Source of the DNA: Macrostomum hystrix
Lineage: Eukaryota; Platyhelminthes; Macrostomidae
DNA: 64,000 nucleotides
NCBI GenBank assembly: GCA_950097015.1
Contig: CATNEN010000014.1
Location: 1,550,001-1,614,000 of the forward strand
Reading direction: 5' to 3'
Part shown: piece after piece, positions 43,595-52,151 of the stretch
Position numbering within the stretch: position 1 is the first letter of the stretch
Layout: each line of letters starts with the position of its first letter
Notes under the pieces: model-generated
The model's input: only the letters and a program-made list of their open reading frames with translations
Databases searched by the model: none
What the model was told of the DNA's origin: nothing
Position numbers and translations under genes: made by a program

Positions 43595-43835
43595 TCCTCT
43601 TTCGGTACCTTTTTTCGGTACCTTTTTTCGGTACTTTCGGTACCTTTTTACGGTACTTTCGGTACCTTTTTTACGGTACTTTCGATACCTTTCGATACCT
43701 TTCAATACCTTTCGATACCTTTTTACGGTACTTTCGATACCTTTCTTATGGTACTTTCGATACCTTTCTTACGGTACTTTCGATACCTTTCTTAAGGTAC
43801 TTTCGATACCTTTTGATCCCTTTTGAGCTTGTGTC
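43595..43835 (+). repeat. GGTACC/TTTCGATACC short-period array
   Basis: About 240 bp in which GGTAC(C/T)TTT and CGATACCTTT alternate with a period of about 10-13 bp, creating many GGTACC palindromes. It fills the space between two genes and is not coding despite Tyr/Phe-rich open frames. It could be a promoter-associated or replication-associated array, or plain slippage product. Confidence 0.85.
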
Positions 43836-43854
43836 TAAATTTTTTATTTAAAAA

Positions 43855-44391
43855 ATGGATTTATTGTCAGAAATCGAAACAGCTGAAAGATTGCAAAATC
43901 TTCAACTTGATGGAAATAAAATTAGCAATTCCTTTAAAATTTTACAACATGTTAAATTTATGAAGATAAAAGCTGAAAGACCAGATTTAACACAAAACCA
44001 AATATGTAAAACTATTGGAACATCTTCCTCAACAATGAAAAGACTTAGAAAATATTTAGCAATTTCTTCACCTTATAGATATAATGTACCGCTTCGTACG
44101 TACTCAATAGCAAATCCAGAAGATAGAGTAAAATGCGATCATTCCCTTCCGGATGGAACCACATGTGAATTTATTGCAAAGAACAAAGTGGGTTTAATGG
44201 CTCATGAAAGATCAAAACATCTAACCGCCTCGCCGCAGGCACCGCAGGCGCCGCAGGCGCAGACACAACCTCAATCAATTATGCGACAAGGAAGAAAGGC
44301 GGAGCCGCTTCAAGGAAGAACAAGAAAAAAATCTTGTACGGATGATGTTACAGAAGCTGATATACAAAGAACTATAAAAAATATGGTTTAA
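43855..44391 (+). CDS. HTH and C2H2 zinc-finger DNA-binding protein
   Basis: 178 residues from ATG 43855. Residues about 40-66 (RPDLTQNQICKTIGTSSSTM followed by KRLRKYL) read as a helix-turn-helix. Residues about 90-122 (CDHSLPDGTTCEFIAKNKVG then LMAHERSKH) form a C2H2 finger with C-x9-C and H-x4-H spacing. The C-terminal half has a Pro/Gln/Ala-rich insert encoded by GCCGCAGGC-type repeats (44228-44270) and a basic patch. Proteins with this architecture occur in animal Polintons; a role in element transcription or end recognition is inferred. Confidence 0.7.
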   Translation: MDLLSEIETAERLQNLQLDGNKISNSFKILQHVKFMKIKAERPDLTQNQICKTIGTSSSTMKRLRKYLAISSPYRYNVPLRTYSIANPEDRVKCDHSLPDGTTCEFIAKNKVGLMAHERSKHLTASPQAPQAPQAQTQPQSIMRQGRKAEPLQGRTRKKSCTDDVTEADIQRTIKNMV

Positions 44392-44392
44392 A

Positions 44393-44812
44393 ATGACAGA
44401 ATTTTTGGAACTTGTAAAACAGGATAAAGAACTTTTAAAAGAAATAGCTATAGAATCAAATGAATTTAATAAAATGAATTTAGCAAATAAGGCAGGAGCG
44501 GGTGAGAAATTATTTGTACAAAATAAGCAATTATTTGCTGCGGTAGGATATATGGCCGATGAAATGAGAGACATGGAGGCAGAAAATACAGCTCTAAATG
44601 ATAAATTAAAAGAAGTTGGAAGCTATGATGAAAAAGAAGTAAATATGAAAATTAAAATAAATAGAAACAACCTTAAACAAATAGATGAAAATATATTAAA
44701 ACGGTTAGAAAAAAGAGTGGCAAATACTGCACGTTTAATAAACTCTGGGGCTACAGAACCAAATAAAAAGAATAATTATAATACAATTATATATAAAACT
44801 ACACCAAAATAA
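44393..44812 (+). CDS. Coiled-coil protein of Polinton-2
   Basis: 139 residues, ATG one base after the previous stop, so translationally coupled or polycistronic. Charged and helical throughout with heptad-like Leu/Ile spacing (ADEMRDMEAENTALNDKLKE, LKQIDENILKRLEKRVANTA). No enzyme motif. Function unknown; conserved position next to the HTH gene and protease. Confidence 0.6.
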   Translation: MTEFLELVKQDKELLKEIAIESNEFNKMNLANKAGAGEKLFVQNKQLFAAVGYMADEMRDMEAENTALNDKLKEVGSYDEKEVNMKIKINRNNLKQIDENILKRLEKRVANTARLINSGATEPNKKNNYNTIIYKTTPK

Positions 44813-44908
44813 AATTTTAAACATTTGTAAAGATTTATTTAAAATAATAATCATGTCATCTAATTGATTAAAATATGTTGTAATTATCATTTTTTACTAT
44901 TTTAAATA

Positions 44909-45346
44909 ATGGATTTTAAAGAGTTTACTAAAATCTTTGGAACAGATACAACAACAAATTTTGACTTATATAGATGGGCAAAACACTTAAAACTAAAACC
45001 CTTTTTCTATGTAATGAGAGATGAAATACAAGCTCTGGAGCTTGCCGGAAAACCCTCTTACATAATGACAAATATTCATACAACCAAACAAAGAGGAATT
45101 CATCACTCGGCAATTTATTATGACCCCATTAAAAAAATAACATATTGGTTTGACTCATATGCTCTTCCACCATTAGAAGAAGTATTAAAAAAATTTAAAC
45201 ACACAGATCTTTATTATGGGGATGAAAAAGAACAAAGACAAAACATTTTTCTTAACCAAAAATTTTGTGGCCAAATGGGTTTATTCTTTTTATATAGAAT
45301 TTCTAAAGGAGATAGTTATTTGAAGGCTTTAACCCACATATCATAG
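44909..45346 (+). CDS. Adenain-type maturation cysteine protease
   Basis: 145 residues from ATG 44909. Catalytic landmarks: His in QRGIHHSAIYYD (about residue 69), acidic partner in YWFDSYALPP (about 85), Gln in LNQKFCGQ and the nucleophile Cys of FCGQMGLFFLY (about 127). This is the adenovirus-protease/Ulp1-like fold found in Polintons, cleaving capsid-associated precursors such as the pX-like protein. The stop codon lies in an inserted copy of the double-hairpin repeat (45340-45362), so the original C-terminus may have been longer. Confidence 0.85.
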   Translation: MDFKEFTKIFGTDTTTNFDLYRWAKHLKLKPFFYVMRDEIQALELAGKPSYIMTNIHTTKQRGIHHSAIYYDPIKKITYWFDSYALPPLEEVLKKFKHTDLYYGDEKEQRQNIFLNQKFCGQMGLFFLYRISKGDSYLKALTHIS

Positions 45347-45365
45347 ATGTCTCTTCGAGAATAAT

Positions 45366-46117
45366 TCACTGTGGTGCAGAAGGCCCCACACTAGAATGTT
45401 GTAAATTTAGGTTGTAGTTATTATTTTGTAATCCTAGTCTAGCTCTGATTAAATTTTCATTATATTCATTTTTTAATTTTTTCTTAATATTTTTAGATAG
45501 AGTACTTTGTTTTAGAATTTCACTGACATATTTTTCAGGCTCTTCAGCAACGGGTTCGGCGCCATCGCCAACAACCTGGCTACGCACAGGATTTTGAATG
45601 CTGTCTATCAATTTGCAATACTCTACATACATTAAAGTGGCTTCTTCAACTTCTTCAAAAGTAATTTTATTATCTTCATAAACTTTCTGTGAATAAATAT
45701 ACATTTTATTTGAATAATCTCTAGCCAATTCTTTTAGTTTTGTATACCTTACTTTTTTCTTTTTATAAAACAGCATACTTGCAGAAAAGATTGAAATAGT
45801 TTTAATCACTTCAAAACCACTCAAACTTGCAGCGGCAATTCCTAAAACTAAAGGATTTAATGTAACAACGGTTCCTACGATTCCCACACTTGCTATTCCG
45901 GCTGTATAAAGAGATCCTAAACCTATATTAATTGCGTTTAATATTCGAATTTTTTTGAAAACTTTTTTACCTTTTTTGGAAAAATCTCTAGATCTTTTTT
46001 AATACATTCTATGTCTCCACTAATTTTACCTTTTCTCATATAATAAAGTTTTTCTTCTGCAGTGGGCTCTGCCAAGACGGAAATCTCCGGATAAAGTTTT
46101 GGCAAAGAATCAGACAT
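45366..46117 (-). pseudogene. Membrane-associated Polinton-2 protein with one frameshift
   Basis: ATG at 46117 gives MSDSLPKLYPEISVLAEPTA and a basic stretch; a one-base slip in an A-run near 45955 must be crossed to reach the main open part, which has a hydrophobic region (GIVGTVVTLNPLVLGIAAAS, then LSGFEVIKTISIFSASMLFY) and a charged helical C-terminal half. Two or three membrane segments are likely. It is the last gene of the leftward virion-gene group. Family not recognised. The frameshift could be natural or a sequencing error in a homopolymer. Confidence 0.6.
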
Positions 46118-46120
46118 TTT

Positions 46121-47260
46121 TTAAGAAATTAATTTCAGCACAGGAAAAAATTGAACATACGTAATAAAAACACGGTCAGAACCCGGAGTAGCAGAAAGAA
46201 CCTTTAGTCTATATTGTTTATATTCTGATATAGTTTCTGGTAAATAAAAATGCTTTAACATCTTTCCAACATATCCGGCATTTTCTGTAGAATAAATTTT
46301 ATCTTCTGCTGCTACTCTGCAGCCATAAAGTTCAAAAGCTTTAATCTGATTAGTATTTTCAGGACGAGTAATACTATGACTCATCATACTAAACTTCCAT
46401 ATTTTTATTTCTTCAGGAAAACTGAAAATAAATTGAAAAGATGTAGACACAGTTGTAACAAAATGGCTAAAATTAGTTCCAAACATATTCCATTTTAAAG
46501 AAAAATCATTAACTGTGCCTGTGGGACAGAATATATCAAATCCTAATGAAGTATATTTTGAAATCGTTTCATAATCTGGAATATAACCTGTAAGAGATTT
46601 TACTCCAACCTCTTTAGAGATAATTATTTCTAATTTTCTAACTTTTGGATGTGTGTCAATAGGTGTATAACGGTTCACAGTTGTTTTAAAAATAATTTTA
46701 CAATATTTACTATTCAGAATTGCATCGGGTTCTAAGCGGTCACCCCAAGCCTGTATATCAGAATCTGGTGGTGCATCATCATAGATGTCTCTTCGAGAAT
46801 GACTAATTTCTATTTTCCAAGTAGGAAGATCTTCTCCAATAATATTGATTCTTTCTATTATTTTATTAGATTTAATTATTATGTAATGTGAACCCATTTC
46901 AGTTGGTTCCCAAAATGTCTCTGGATTATTATCTATCATTTTAAAACTATTTTCAGTATTTGAAGAACATCTAATTTCCTCTATGCTCTGCATAACGTAG
47001 TACATAGTTTTCAATTTGTGCTCGGTACGGGTTTGCGCGGCACGCGCAGCCACGAGAGTGGACCGCATCTCAGACACCGAGTTTTTCAATTCATTCACAC
47101 CTGCATCTACTTCCGTTTTATTGTAGGTTTCACTACGTGGGTATACCTCATCTTTTTTATAATATCTTTTGTCAGCTTGAGAAAGAGAAAATGCATTTAT
47201 TTGGGCTGATCCTGCAAAATTCATAGTACAAAATCTATCCGGTGTGTTTTCTAACGCCAT
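46121..47260 (-). CDS. Fibre-like protein with F5/8 C (discoidin)-like domains
   Basis: 379 residues. The N-terminal part (AFSLSQADKRYYKKDEVYPR, SETYNKTEVDAGVNELK) has the Y-x-K-x-E-V and coiled-coil phasing common in trimeric fibre shafts. Residues about 92-215 (SFKMIDNNPETFWEPTEMG, HYIIIKSNKIIERINI) look like a galactose-binding/discoidin beta-sandwich, and a second related region spans about 230-379 (FDIFCPTGTVNDFSLKW ... SATPGSDRVFITYVQFFP). By analogy with viral fibres, it may bind surface glycans. One double-hairpin repeat is inserted in frame (46775-46802, giving SRRDIYDD). Next to penton, as expected for a spike. Confidence 0.6.
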   Translation of the reverse strand: MALENTPDRFCTMNFAGSAQINAFSLSQADKRYYKKDEVYPRSETYNKTEVDAGVNELKNSVSEMRSTLVAARAAQTRTEHKLKTMYYVMQSIEEIRCSSNTENSFKMIDNNPETFWEPTEMGSHYIIIKSNKIIERINIIGEDLPTWKIEISHSRRDIYDDAPPDSDIQAWGDRLEPDAILNSKYCKIIFKTTVNRYTPIDTHPKVRKLEIIISKEVGVKSLTGYIPDYETISKYTSLGFDIFCPTGTVNDFSLKWNMFGTNFSHFVTTVSTSFQFIFSFPEEIKIWKFSMMSHSITRPENTNQIKAFELYGCRVAAEDKIYSTENAGYVGKMLKHFYLPETISEYKQYRLKVLSATPGSDRVFITYVQFFPVLKLIS

Positions 47261-47286
47261 GTTTCGTCAATTTTAATATGAAAAAA

Positions 47287-48087
47287 TTAATTCTGCTGAA
47301 CTTGAATACTTAAAAATATTTCTTCACCACCAAAATCATAAAGAACTCCAGATTCATCTTCAATACTAAAATTTAATTGACTGATTTGATTATTTCGCAA
47401 AGGATAATAAACAGGATCATTAACTATAATAACAATCTTTTTTCCCATAGTAACAGAATATGCGGGAAATGAAAACAATATCTGCTTTGACGTCATTTTT
47501 CCATTTTCGTCACTTGAATACCCACCTTCAATTTCTAAAGCTCGAATAAAAATAACACTCTTTCCACCATTAATTTTAGCATGATTAGGTGCACGCATAC
47601 CGTGATATTTTTCAGAATTAAATCCGAGAAGGTGTCTAAAATTATTAGGATTGCTTTCATCATTAAAATCTACTATTACATTAGGATTTAAATTAAGTTC
47701 TACCTTTCCTGTTGCAAAATGGGGCGTAAAAATATTTTGGCTAAGAGAATCCTCAACTTTATATAATGAGTCTCCAGCTCGGCCAGTTTGTAGATTAATT
47801 TCTTTAGATAAACTTTCTAATTCCCAAGAACCAGGAGGGATTTTTAAAGTTTTATATGTTGTTCCATTATCCATAGAATATCTAAAATTATTATTTGCTG
47901 CCGTTATATTTTTAATTGAATCATATACGGCAAACTTTATCAAAGCCATTTCATATTTCAATTCGGGGTTTAAATCTATTGGTGTTGGAAAAGTTACTCT
48001 AATTGGATTTTCTTTCACACAAATATTGAATGTTGTTTTAAATTTATTTGAAATTCTATTTATTAGTTTTTCTAATTTTTCTTCCAT
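47287..48087 (-). CDS. Polinton-2 minor capsid (penton) protein
   Basis: 266 residues, intact. Contains the conserved opening block IRVTFPTPIDLNPELKYEMA, ITAANNNFRYS, the IPPGSWELESLSKEI segment, HLLGFNSEKYHG, and the closing strand FGGEEIFLSIQV. These are the hallmarks of Polinton single-jelly-roll penton proteins, which sit at capsid vertices. It matches the broken gene at 3384-4240 at both ends. It lies 26 bp from the fibre-like gene and 12 bp from the ATPase. Confidence 0.85.
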   Translation of the reverse strand: MEEKLEKLINRISNKFKTTFNICVKENPIRVTFPTPIDLNPELKYEMALIKFAVYDSIKNITAANNNFRYSMDNGTTYKTLKIPPGSWELESLSKEINLQTGRAGDSLYKVEDSLSQNIFTPHFATGKVELNLNPNVIVDFNDESNPNNFRHLLGFNSEKYHGMRAPNHAKINGGKSVIFIRALEIEGGYSSDENGKMTSKQILFSFPAYSVTMGKKIVIIVNDPVYYPLRNNQISQLNFSIEDESGVLYDFGGEEIFLSIQVQQN

Positions 48088-48098
48088 TTATATCATTT

Positions 48099-49718
48099 TT
48101 ATATTCCTGTATGGCCGTTTGCTTTTGCCACTAATAAAGTCCATAAGCGGGCTGCGAAAGCACGATCGCTAGCAGCACCTACGGCGCCTGCGGCGTGCTT
48201 TGCCTGTCGTAGACGTCGTAGACGTCGTAGACGTCGTAGACGTCGTAGACGTCGTAGACCTTCGCCTCCAGCTTCGTCACCTCCAGCTTCGTTGTCTTCG
48301 GATTGTCTTAATAATCTAGAAGCTTGTTTGTAATTTCCTGTTACTTGAGGATTAGTTTTTTGTCCGGGGATTTCTTTTAATATTTTTAGATATGCTTCTA
48401 GTGATTCTTTACTAAATTTATTAAATTCATTTCCAGTTTCTCTAACTTTCTTATATGATAGTAACTCTTCTACTTCTTTTGTTAATGTAAATGTTTTATC
48501 TCTTATTGTTAGTTTTCCATCAATCAATGTAATAGGGACAGTACCAAGAAAGAAACTATCATTGACTTTTCGTAAACGAATACTTATTGGAGGAGTTTCT
48601 GAATCTTTATATTCTTGAATCACCTTCAACATTCTTTCCAAGTCATCATTTATTTTTGAACTTTTTATTTCTTGCTTAACCTCTTCTAATTTTTTAGTAA
48701 TTGGTGCTTGTTTTTTAGCAGCTTCGTCAAATATTCCTAATTGTTGTAAAGTATATGAGGATCTTTTATCATTATACTCATCTCTTGTTTTTGACAAATT
48801 TTCTAAATCTTCTATGTATTTTTTCGTGTTCAAAGGTAGGTCTGCAGTCATCACTGACATTTTAATATTAGAAAAATCACCACTTTCATCTACATAAAAG
48901 TAATTAGGAAAAACATTATTTGCTTTAACATATTTTGTTTTTATTCTTGTTATAAATATACTACCATACTCTATTTCCCAGGCATCTTTACAGGCTTTAG
49001 CAAATTCATTTTTACTACATAGAACTGAAAATTTACTATAAAGTTTTGGAATATCGTCATTGTTTTGTATAAATATAATAAAGGATGTCGTATTTCCTCT
49101 AATTATATTTCTATTTAATTCTATAAAAGATTGAGATAAGTAAAAAATTGGACCTATTTTTCTTCCTCTGGTAAACAAAGATTTTTGAAATTCTTGATCT
49201 TTATCTGTAATTTTATCGTCTATTATTATTAGTGTATTTTCCAAATCCTTGATAGGTGGGGTTGAAGATATCAAAACATTGAAAGGCGGATTCAAGTGCT
49301 GCTGGAGCAGTTTAGACTCTTCTAGAAATCTTTCTACTAAAACTTTATACTTGTTTTTTTTATATGATCTGTATAAAAAATTTATTTGTTGAGGTTCAAT
49401 ACCTTTTGCAAACCCATGTTTCAGAAATTGATATTCCAAATCATTTTGAGTTATTTCTGGTATTAAACAAAAAATTTGTTTTACCTCTGGATGTAGTTCG
49501 TCCAAACGAGAAATGAAATCTACTTGTGTGAGTAAATTAAAAAGTAAATATGTCTTTCCAGAATTTGTGCTTCCTACAATACAACAAAGATTTGGGTATG
49601 GAAAAATTTCTGAAAATTTTAGAGAATCTGAATCAAACATTTTTGGAGAATCATCATAGATGTCTCTTCGAGAATCATCATAGATGTCTCTTCGATAATC
49701 TAATTGCAAAGCTGTCAT
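48099..49718 (-). CDS. Packaging ATPase fused to a Polinton PW-like domain
   Basis: 539 residues. After an N-terminal insert of two double-hairpin repeats (YRRDIYDDSRRDIYDD), a FtsK/HerA-type ATPase follows: Walker A GSTNSGKT (residues about 49-56), Walker B TLIIIDDKI (about 164-172), and a downstream SQSFIELNRNIIRGNT arginine-finger-like segment. From about residue 290 the sequence (TRDEYNDKRSSYTLQQLGIF, DEAAKKQAPITKKLEEV, ITLIDGKLTIRDKTFTL) resembles the separate protein at 911-2035 of Polinton-1. The tail encodes LRR tripeptides from a 9-bp GTCGTAGAC repeat (48205-48260). The ATPase would pump DNA into the capsid. The fusion is open throughout. Confidence 0.85.
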   Translation of the reverse strand: MTALQLDYRRDIYDDSRRDIYDDSPKMFDSDSLKFSEIFPYPNLCCIVGSTNSGKTYLLFNLLTQVDFISRLDELHPEVKQIFCLIPEITQNDLEYQFLKHGFAKGIEPQQINFLYRSYKKNKYKVLVERFLEESKLLQQHLNPPFNVLISSTPPIKDLENTLIIIDDKITDKDQEFQKSLFTRGRKIGPIFYLSQSFIELNRNIIRGNTTSFIIFIQNNDDIPKLYSKFSVLCSKNEFAKACKDAWEIEYGSIFITRIKTKYVKANNVFPNYFYVDESGDFSNIKMSVMTADLPLNTKKYIEDLENLSKTRDEYNDKRSSYTLQQLGIFDEAAKKQAPITKKLEEVKQEIKSSKINDDLERMLKVIQEYKDSETPPISIRLRKVNDSFFLGTVPITLIDGKLTIRDKTFTLTKEVEELLSYKKVRETGNEFNKFSKESLEAYLKILKEIPGQKTNPQVTGNYKQASRLLRQSEDNEAGGDEAGGEGLRRLRRLRRLRRLRRLRQAKHAAGAVGAASDRAFAARLWTLLVAKANGHTGI

Positions 49719-49741
49719 TTTATTAATATTATTTTCTGGGT

Positions 49742-51109
49742 CTACTCGACTCTTACCATTCTATTTTCTTGCACTTTAATTATACTTTTAGCCCTTTCAA
49801 GAATTACAGCATATGCAACAAGGGCGTTATTAGTTGATTTAGTAACATGAAGGTTAACAATGGCCCCTGTTTGTACTAATTCATCTTGAGCTGTAAGATC
49901 AAAGCAGAAAATTGAATAATGATCTTTCCAATCTAATTTACTTAGTGAAGGTATTGTATTCATTTCATAGCATGTTTTTTCGTACATATCATATGCAGAC
50001 TCTACGTTTTGTTCTACTGGTCTAATTTTTATAGGATTTAATGGATATTGTGTTTGATTTAATGAAAGAGAAATCTCTTGTATTTCTACTGCTTGACCTG
50101 CAGGAGTGGCTCTATATGAATAATATTTTAAATTGTTAGATTGAAAGCTTGCATTTCCACTACTTTTAAAAACTACAAAAACATAAAGAGGCATACTTCT
50201 CAGACAAGCCATCTGCCAAGTATAATTTTGTGGCGTGATTGTTAAAGGCCCGAGTGTTAATCTTTCAGGATAATTTACTGTTATGTCACCACCATCCATC
50301 AAGTCTCTGAGAATCTTTGTTTCTATCGCTGAAGAAAGTGTTATTGCTGGAACCCAAATTTCAAAACTTTCAATTATTAGTTTTGCATTTGTATCTGCGG
50401 CTCCTAAAAATATTTCTCTATCATTTTGTGCTCTATCCCAGTCAAACTTATAAGAAATTCCTTTTGTTACCTTTCCCCAATCTTCCCCAATCTAAAAATC
50501 CAATTAGTGGAGATAGTGCTAATTTAACATAACCCCCTCTTTTTGGGGCTGCTGTTGTGTTGTTATAATTTTCAAACCTTTTTAAGTTTCCTGTGTTTAT
50601 ATATTTTTGTTTGCTCTATCTGCTAAAGCTCTTGCGCCTGTTTTTACTGCATCAGCATCTGCGCCTGCGGCAATAGTTATATTTGAAACTACATTACCAT
50701 CCCCCGTATCTGGAATCCATCCATAAGTTTCTCTTACTTCATCCTCAAGTTTTGAGTATAATATAGTTTTTAATATTGTGTCTGCTTCTCCTGGATTATT
50801 GTATGTTTTTTGCATTCCTCCTATTGTTGCAGTTACTCGTAAAAATAATCTCATAGGCCAGTTATGTTCAAGAGTTATATTGGTGTTTAAATCTGTATTG
50901 TCTTCTTTTGTTATTGAATATTTAATCATTCCAAAGGCTTGTGACATTAAAATATATGAATCGGTTGAATTAATTTCATGAACAATTGTACCTCCGTTAA
51001 GATTATTTGCAGTTCCAGTTGTTGGAGAAATTTTTATATAATCTTTTTTCTTTCTAAAGAAATTGTATTTATCGTTGGAATCTCTAATATTCAAAATGTT
51101 ATCGTCCAT
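49742..51109 (-). pseudogene. Polinton-2 major capsid protein, one frameshift
   Basis: ATG at 51109. The N-terminal part (170 codons from MDDNILNIRDSNDKYNF) and the C-terminal part (from GGDITVNYPERLTLGPLTIT to ENRMVRVE) are both open. Between them, GATTGGGGAA is tandemly repeated near 50487-50506, and the extra 10 bp shift the frame; each side of the duplication continues the coding pattern. Size and position before penton/ATPase fit a double-jelly-roll major capsid protein, the main shell component. Otherwise intact, so the lesion is recent. Confidence 0.75.
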
Positions 51110-51143
51110 TTTTAGGAATTTAAATTACTTGTGTGGCCGCAGG

Positions 51144-51584
51144 CTATTTCATAGGTCTTAGGATCAATCCTCCACCTTCAGCTTGAGGAGTAATTTTAAA
51201 GATCTTACTAATTACAAATATAAATGCTTCTGGATTTTTTTCTGCATATTTAGAAATTTTTTCTTCAGCGTATTGGGCAGCATCTTTAATTATGCCAGAG
51301 CCCTTTGCTATGCCGCTACCGCGTATTGTGTTCACACCGCTACCGCGGATAGCTTTAACTTTTTCTTCTTCAATTTTTTCTAAATTATCTTGGTGTTTCT
51401 TTGTATTTACTGTTTCTGCTATTTTTGCTTCTCCTGCGGCAACTCCTCCGGTTGCACCAGCAATTCCAGCAATTAAAGGAATTAATGTTAATAGTGGTAG
51501 GATGCCGCCTTCTTTTTCCTTTTTTATTTTTTTTATTTTCTTTTTAGAAAGATAATATCTTACCCCTTTATATTTAAAATGCAT
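51144..51584 (-). CDS. Adenovirus pX-like virion peptide precursor (Polinton-2)
   Basis: Start taken at ATG 51584 (MHFKYKGVRYYLSKKKIKK), giving 146 residues. A very basic N-terminus precedes GGILPLLTLIPLIAGIAG, the signature shared with adenovirus core protein X and with 6263-6679. The centre has an insert encoded by GC-rich palindromic sequence (RGSG repeats, 51296-51352). The same frame is open upstream for about 70 codons, back to the stop of the next gene, so the two may once have been one protein. Confidence 0.7.
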   Translation of the reverse strand: MHFKYKGVRYYLSKKKIKKIKKEKEGGILPLLTLIPLIAGIAGATGGVAAGEAKIAETVNTKKHQDNLEKIEEEKVKAIRGSGVNTIRGSGIAKGSGIIKDAAQYAEEKISKYAEKNPEAFIFVISKIFKITPQAEGGGLILRPMK

Positions 51585-51797
51585 TGGAGTTTCTTTTTTT
51601 ATATATTTATGCAAGCTTTTTTCTAGAGCTTTATGAGTTTTGCTGTGAGGTTCTTCACTTGTGCCGATGCCTGTACCTGCAGCAACTCCGTTGCCGCTAC
51701 GCGGGTTTGGATTCTCAGCAGTAGCTGCCGTAGGCTGACCTTCGGTAACTGCCGACTTCGCGGCTTGTTGAGCGGCCAGTTTAATTTCATTTTCTTC

Positions 51798-52136
51798 TTA
51801 TAATTTATTTGCCGCTAAATTTTCTCTTCGAATCACTTTTAATTTGTTATATTCTTCAGCGGCTTTATTTGCTTCTGATGCTGCTTTTTTAGCGTCAAAA
51901 ACATTTTTTACTGCTAATCCAAGTTGTCCTGTCGCTTGCGCGGCTGAAACTATTTTTGGGCCATAATTCGTTAATGCAGATAGTGCAGAATCAAAAATCC
52001 CTTCTCCTGCAGCACTTGTGCCTTCTCCTGCTGTCGCTGCGGCGGCTTTCGGTCCGACGTACCCACCACTGCTCATACTTATTTCTCCACGACATTTCAT
52101 TCTATTTATATATTTTCCATTTGCGTTAAAAGCCAT
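51798..52136 (-). CDS. Small virion-like protein of Polinton-2
   Basis: 112 residues from ATG 52136. Ala/Gly-rich, with an amphipathic stretch FDSALSALTNYGPKIVSAAQ and a Lys/Ala helix. It lies between the integrase and the pX-like gene, and its TAA stop is followed in frame by open sequence running into that gene. Position and amphipathic character are reminiscent of adenovirus pVI-type accessory capsid proteins, but that is a weak inference. Confidence 0.5.
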   Translation of the reverse strand: MAFNANGKYINRMKCRGEISMSSGGYVGPKAAAATAGEGTSAAGEGIFDSALSALTNYGPKIVSAAQATGQLGLAVKNVFDAKKAASEANKAAEEYNKLKVIRRENLAANKL

Positions 52137-52151
52137 TTTAATGAATTTTTT

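Noticed and set aside
43434-43851. ORFs rich in RYFRYLF over the GGTACC array
   Set aside because: Low-complexity array; the supported gene ends at 43594.
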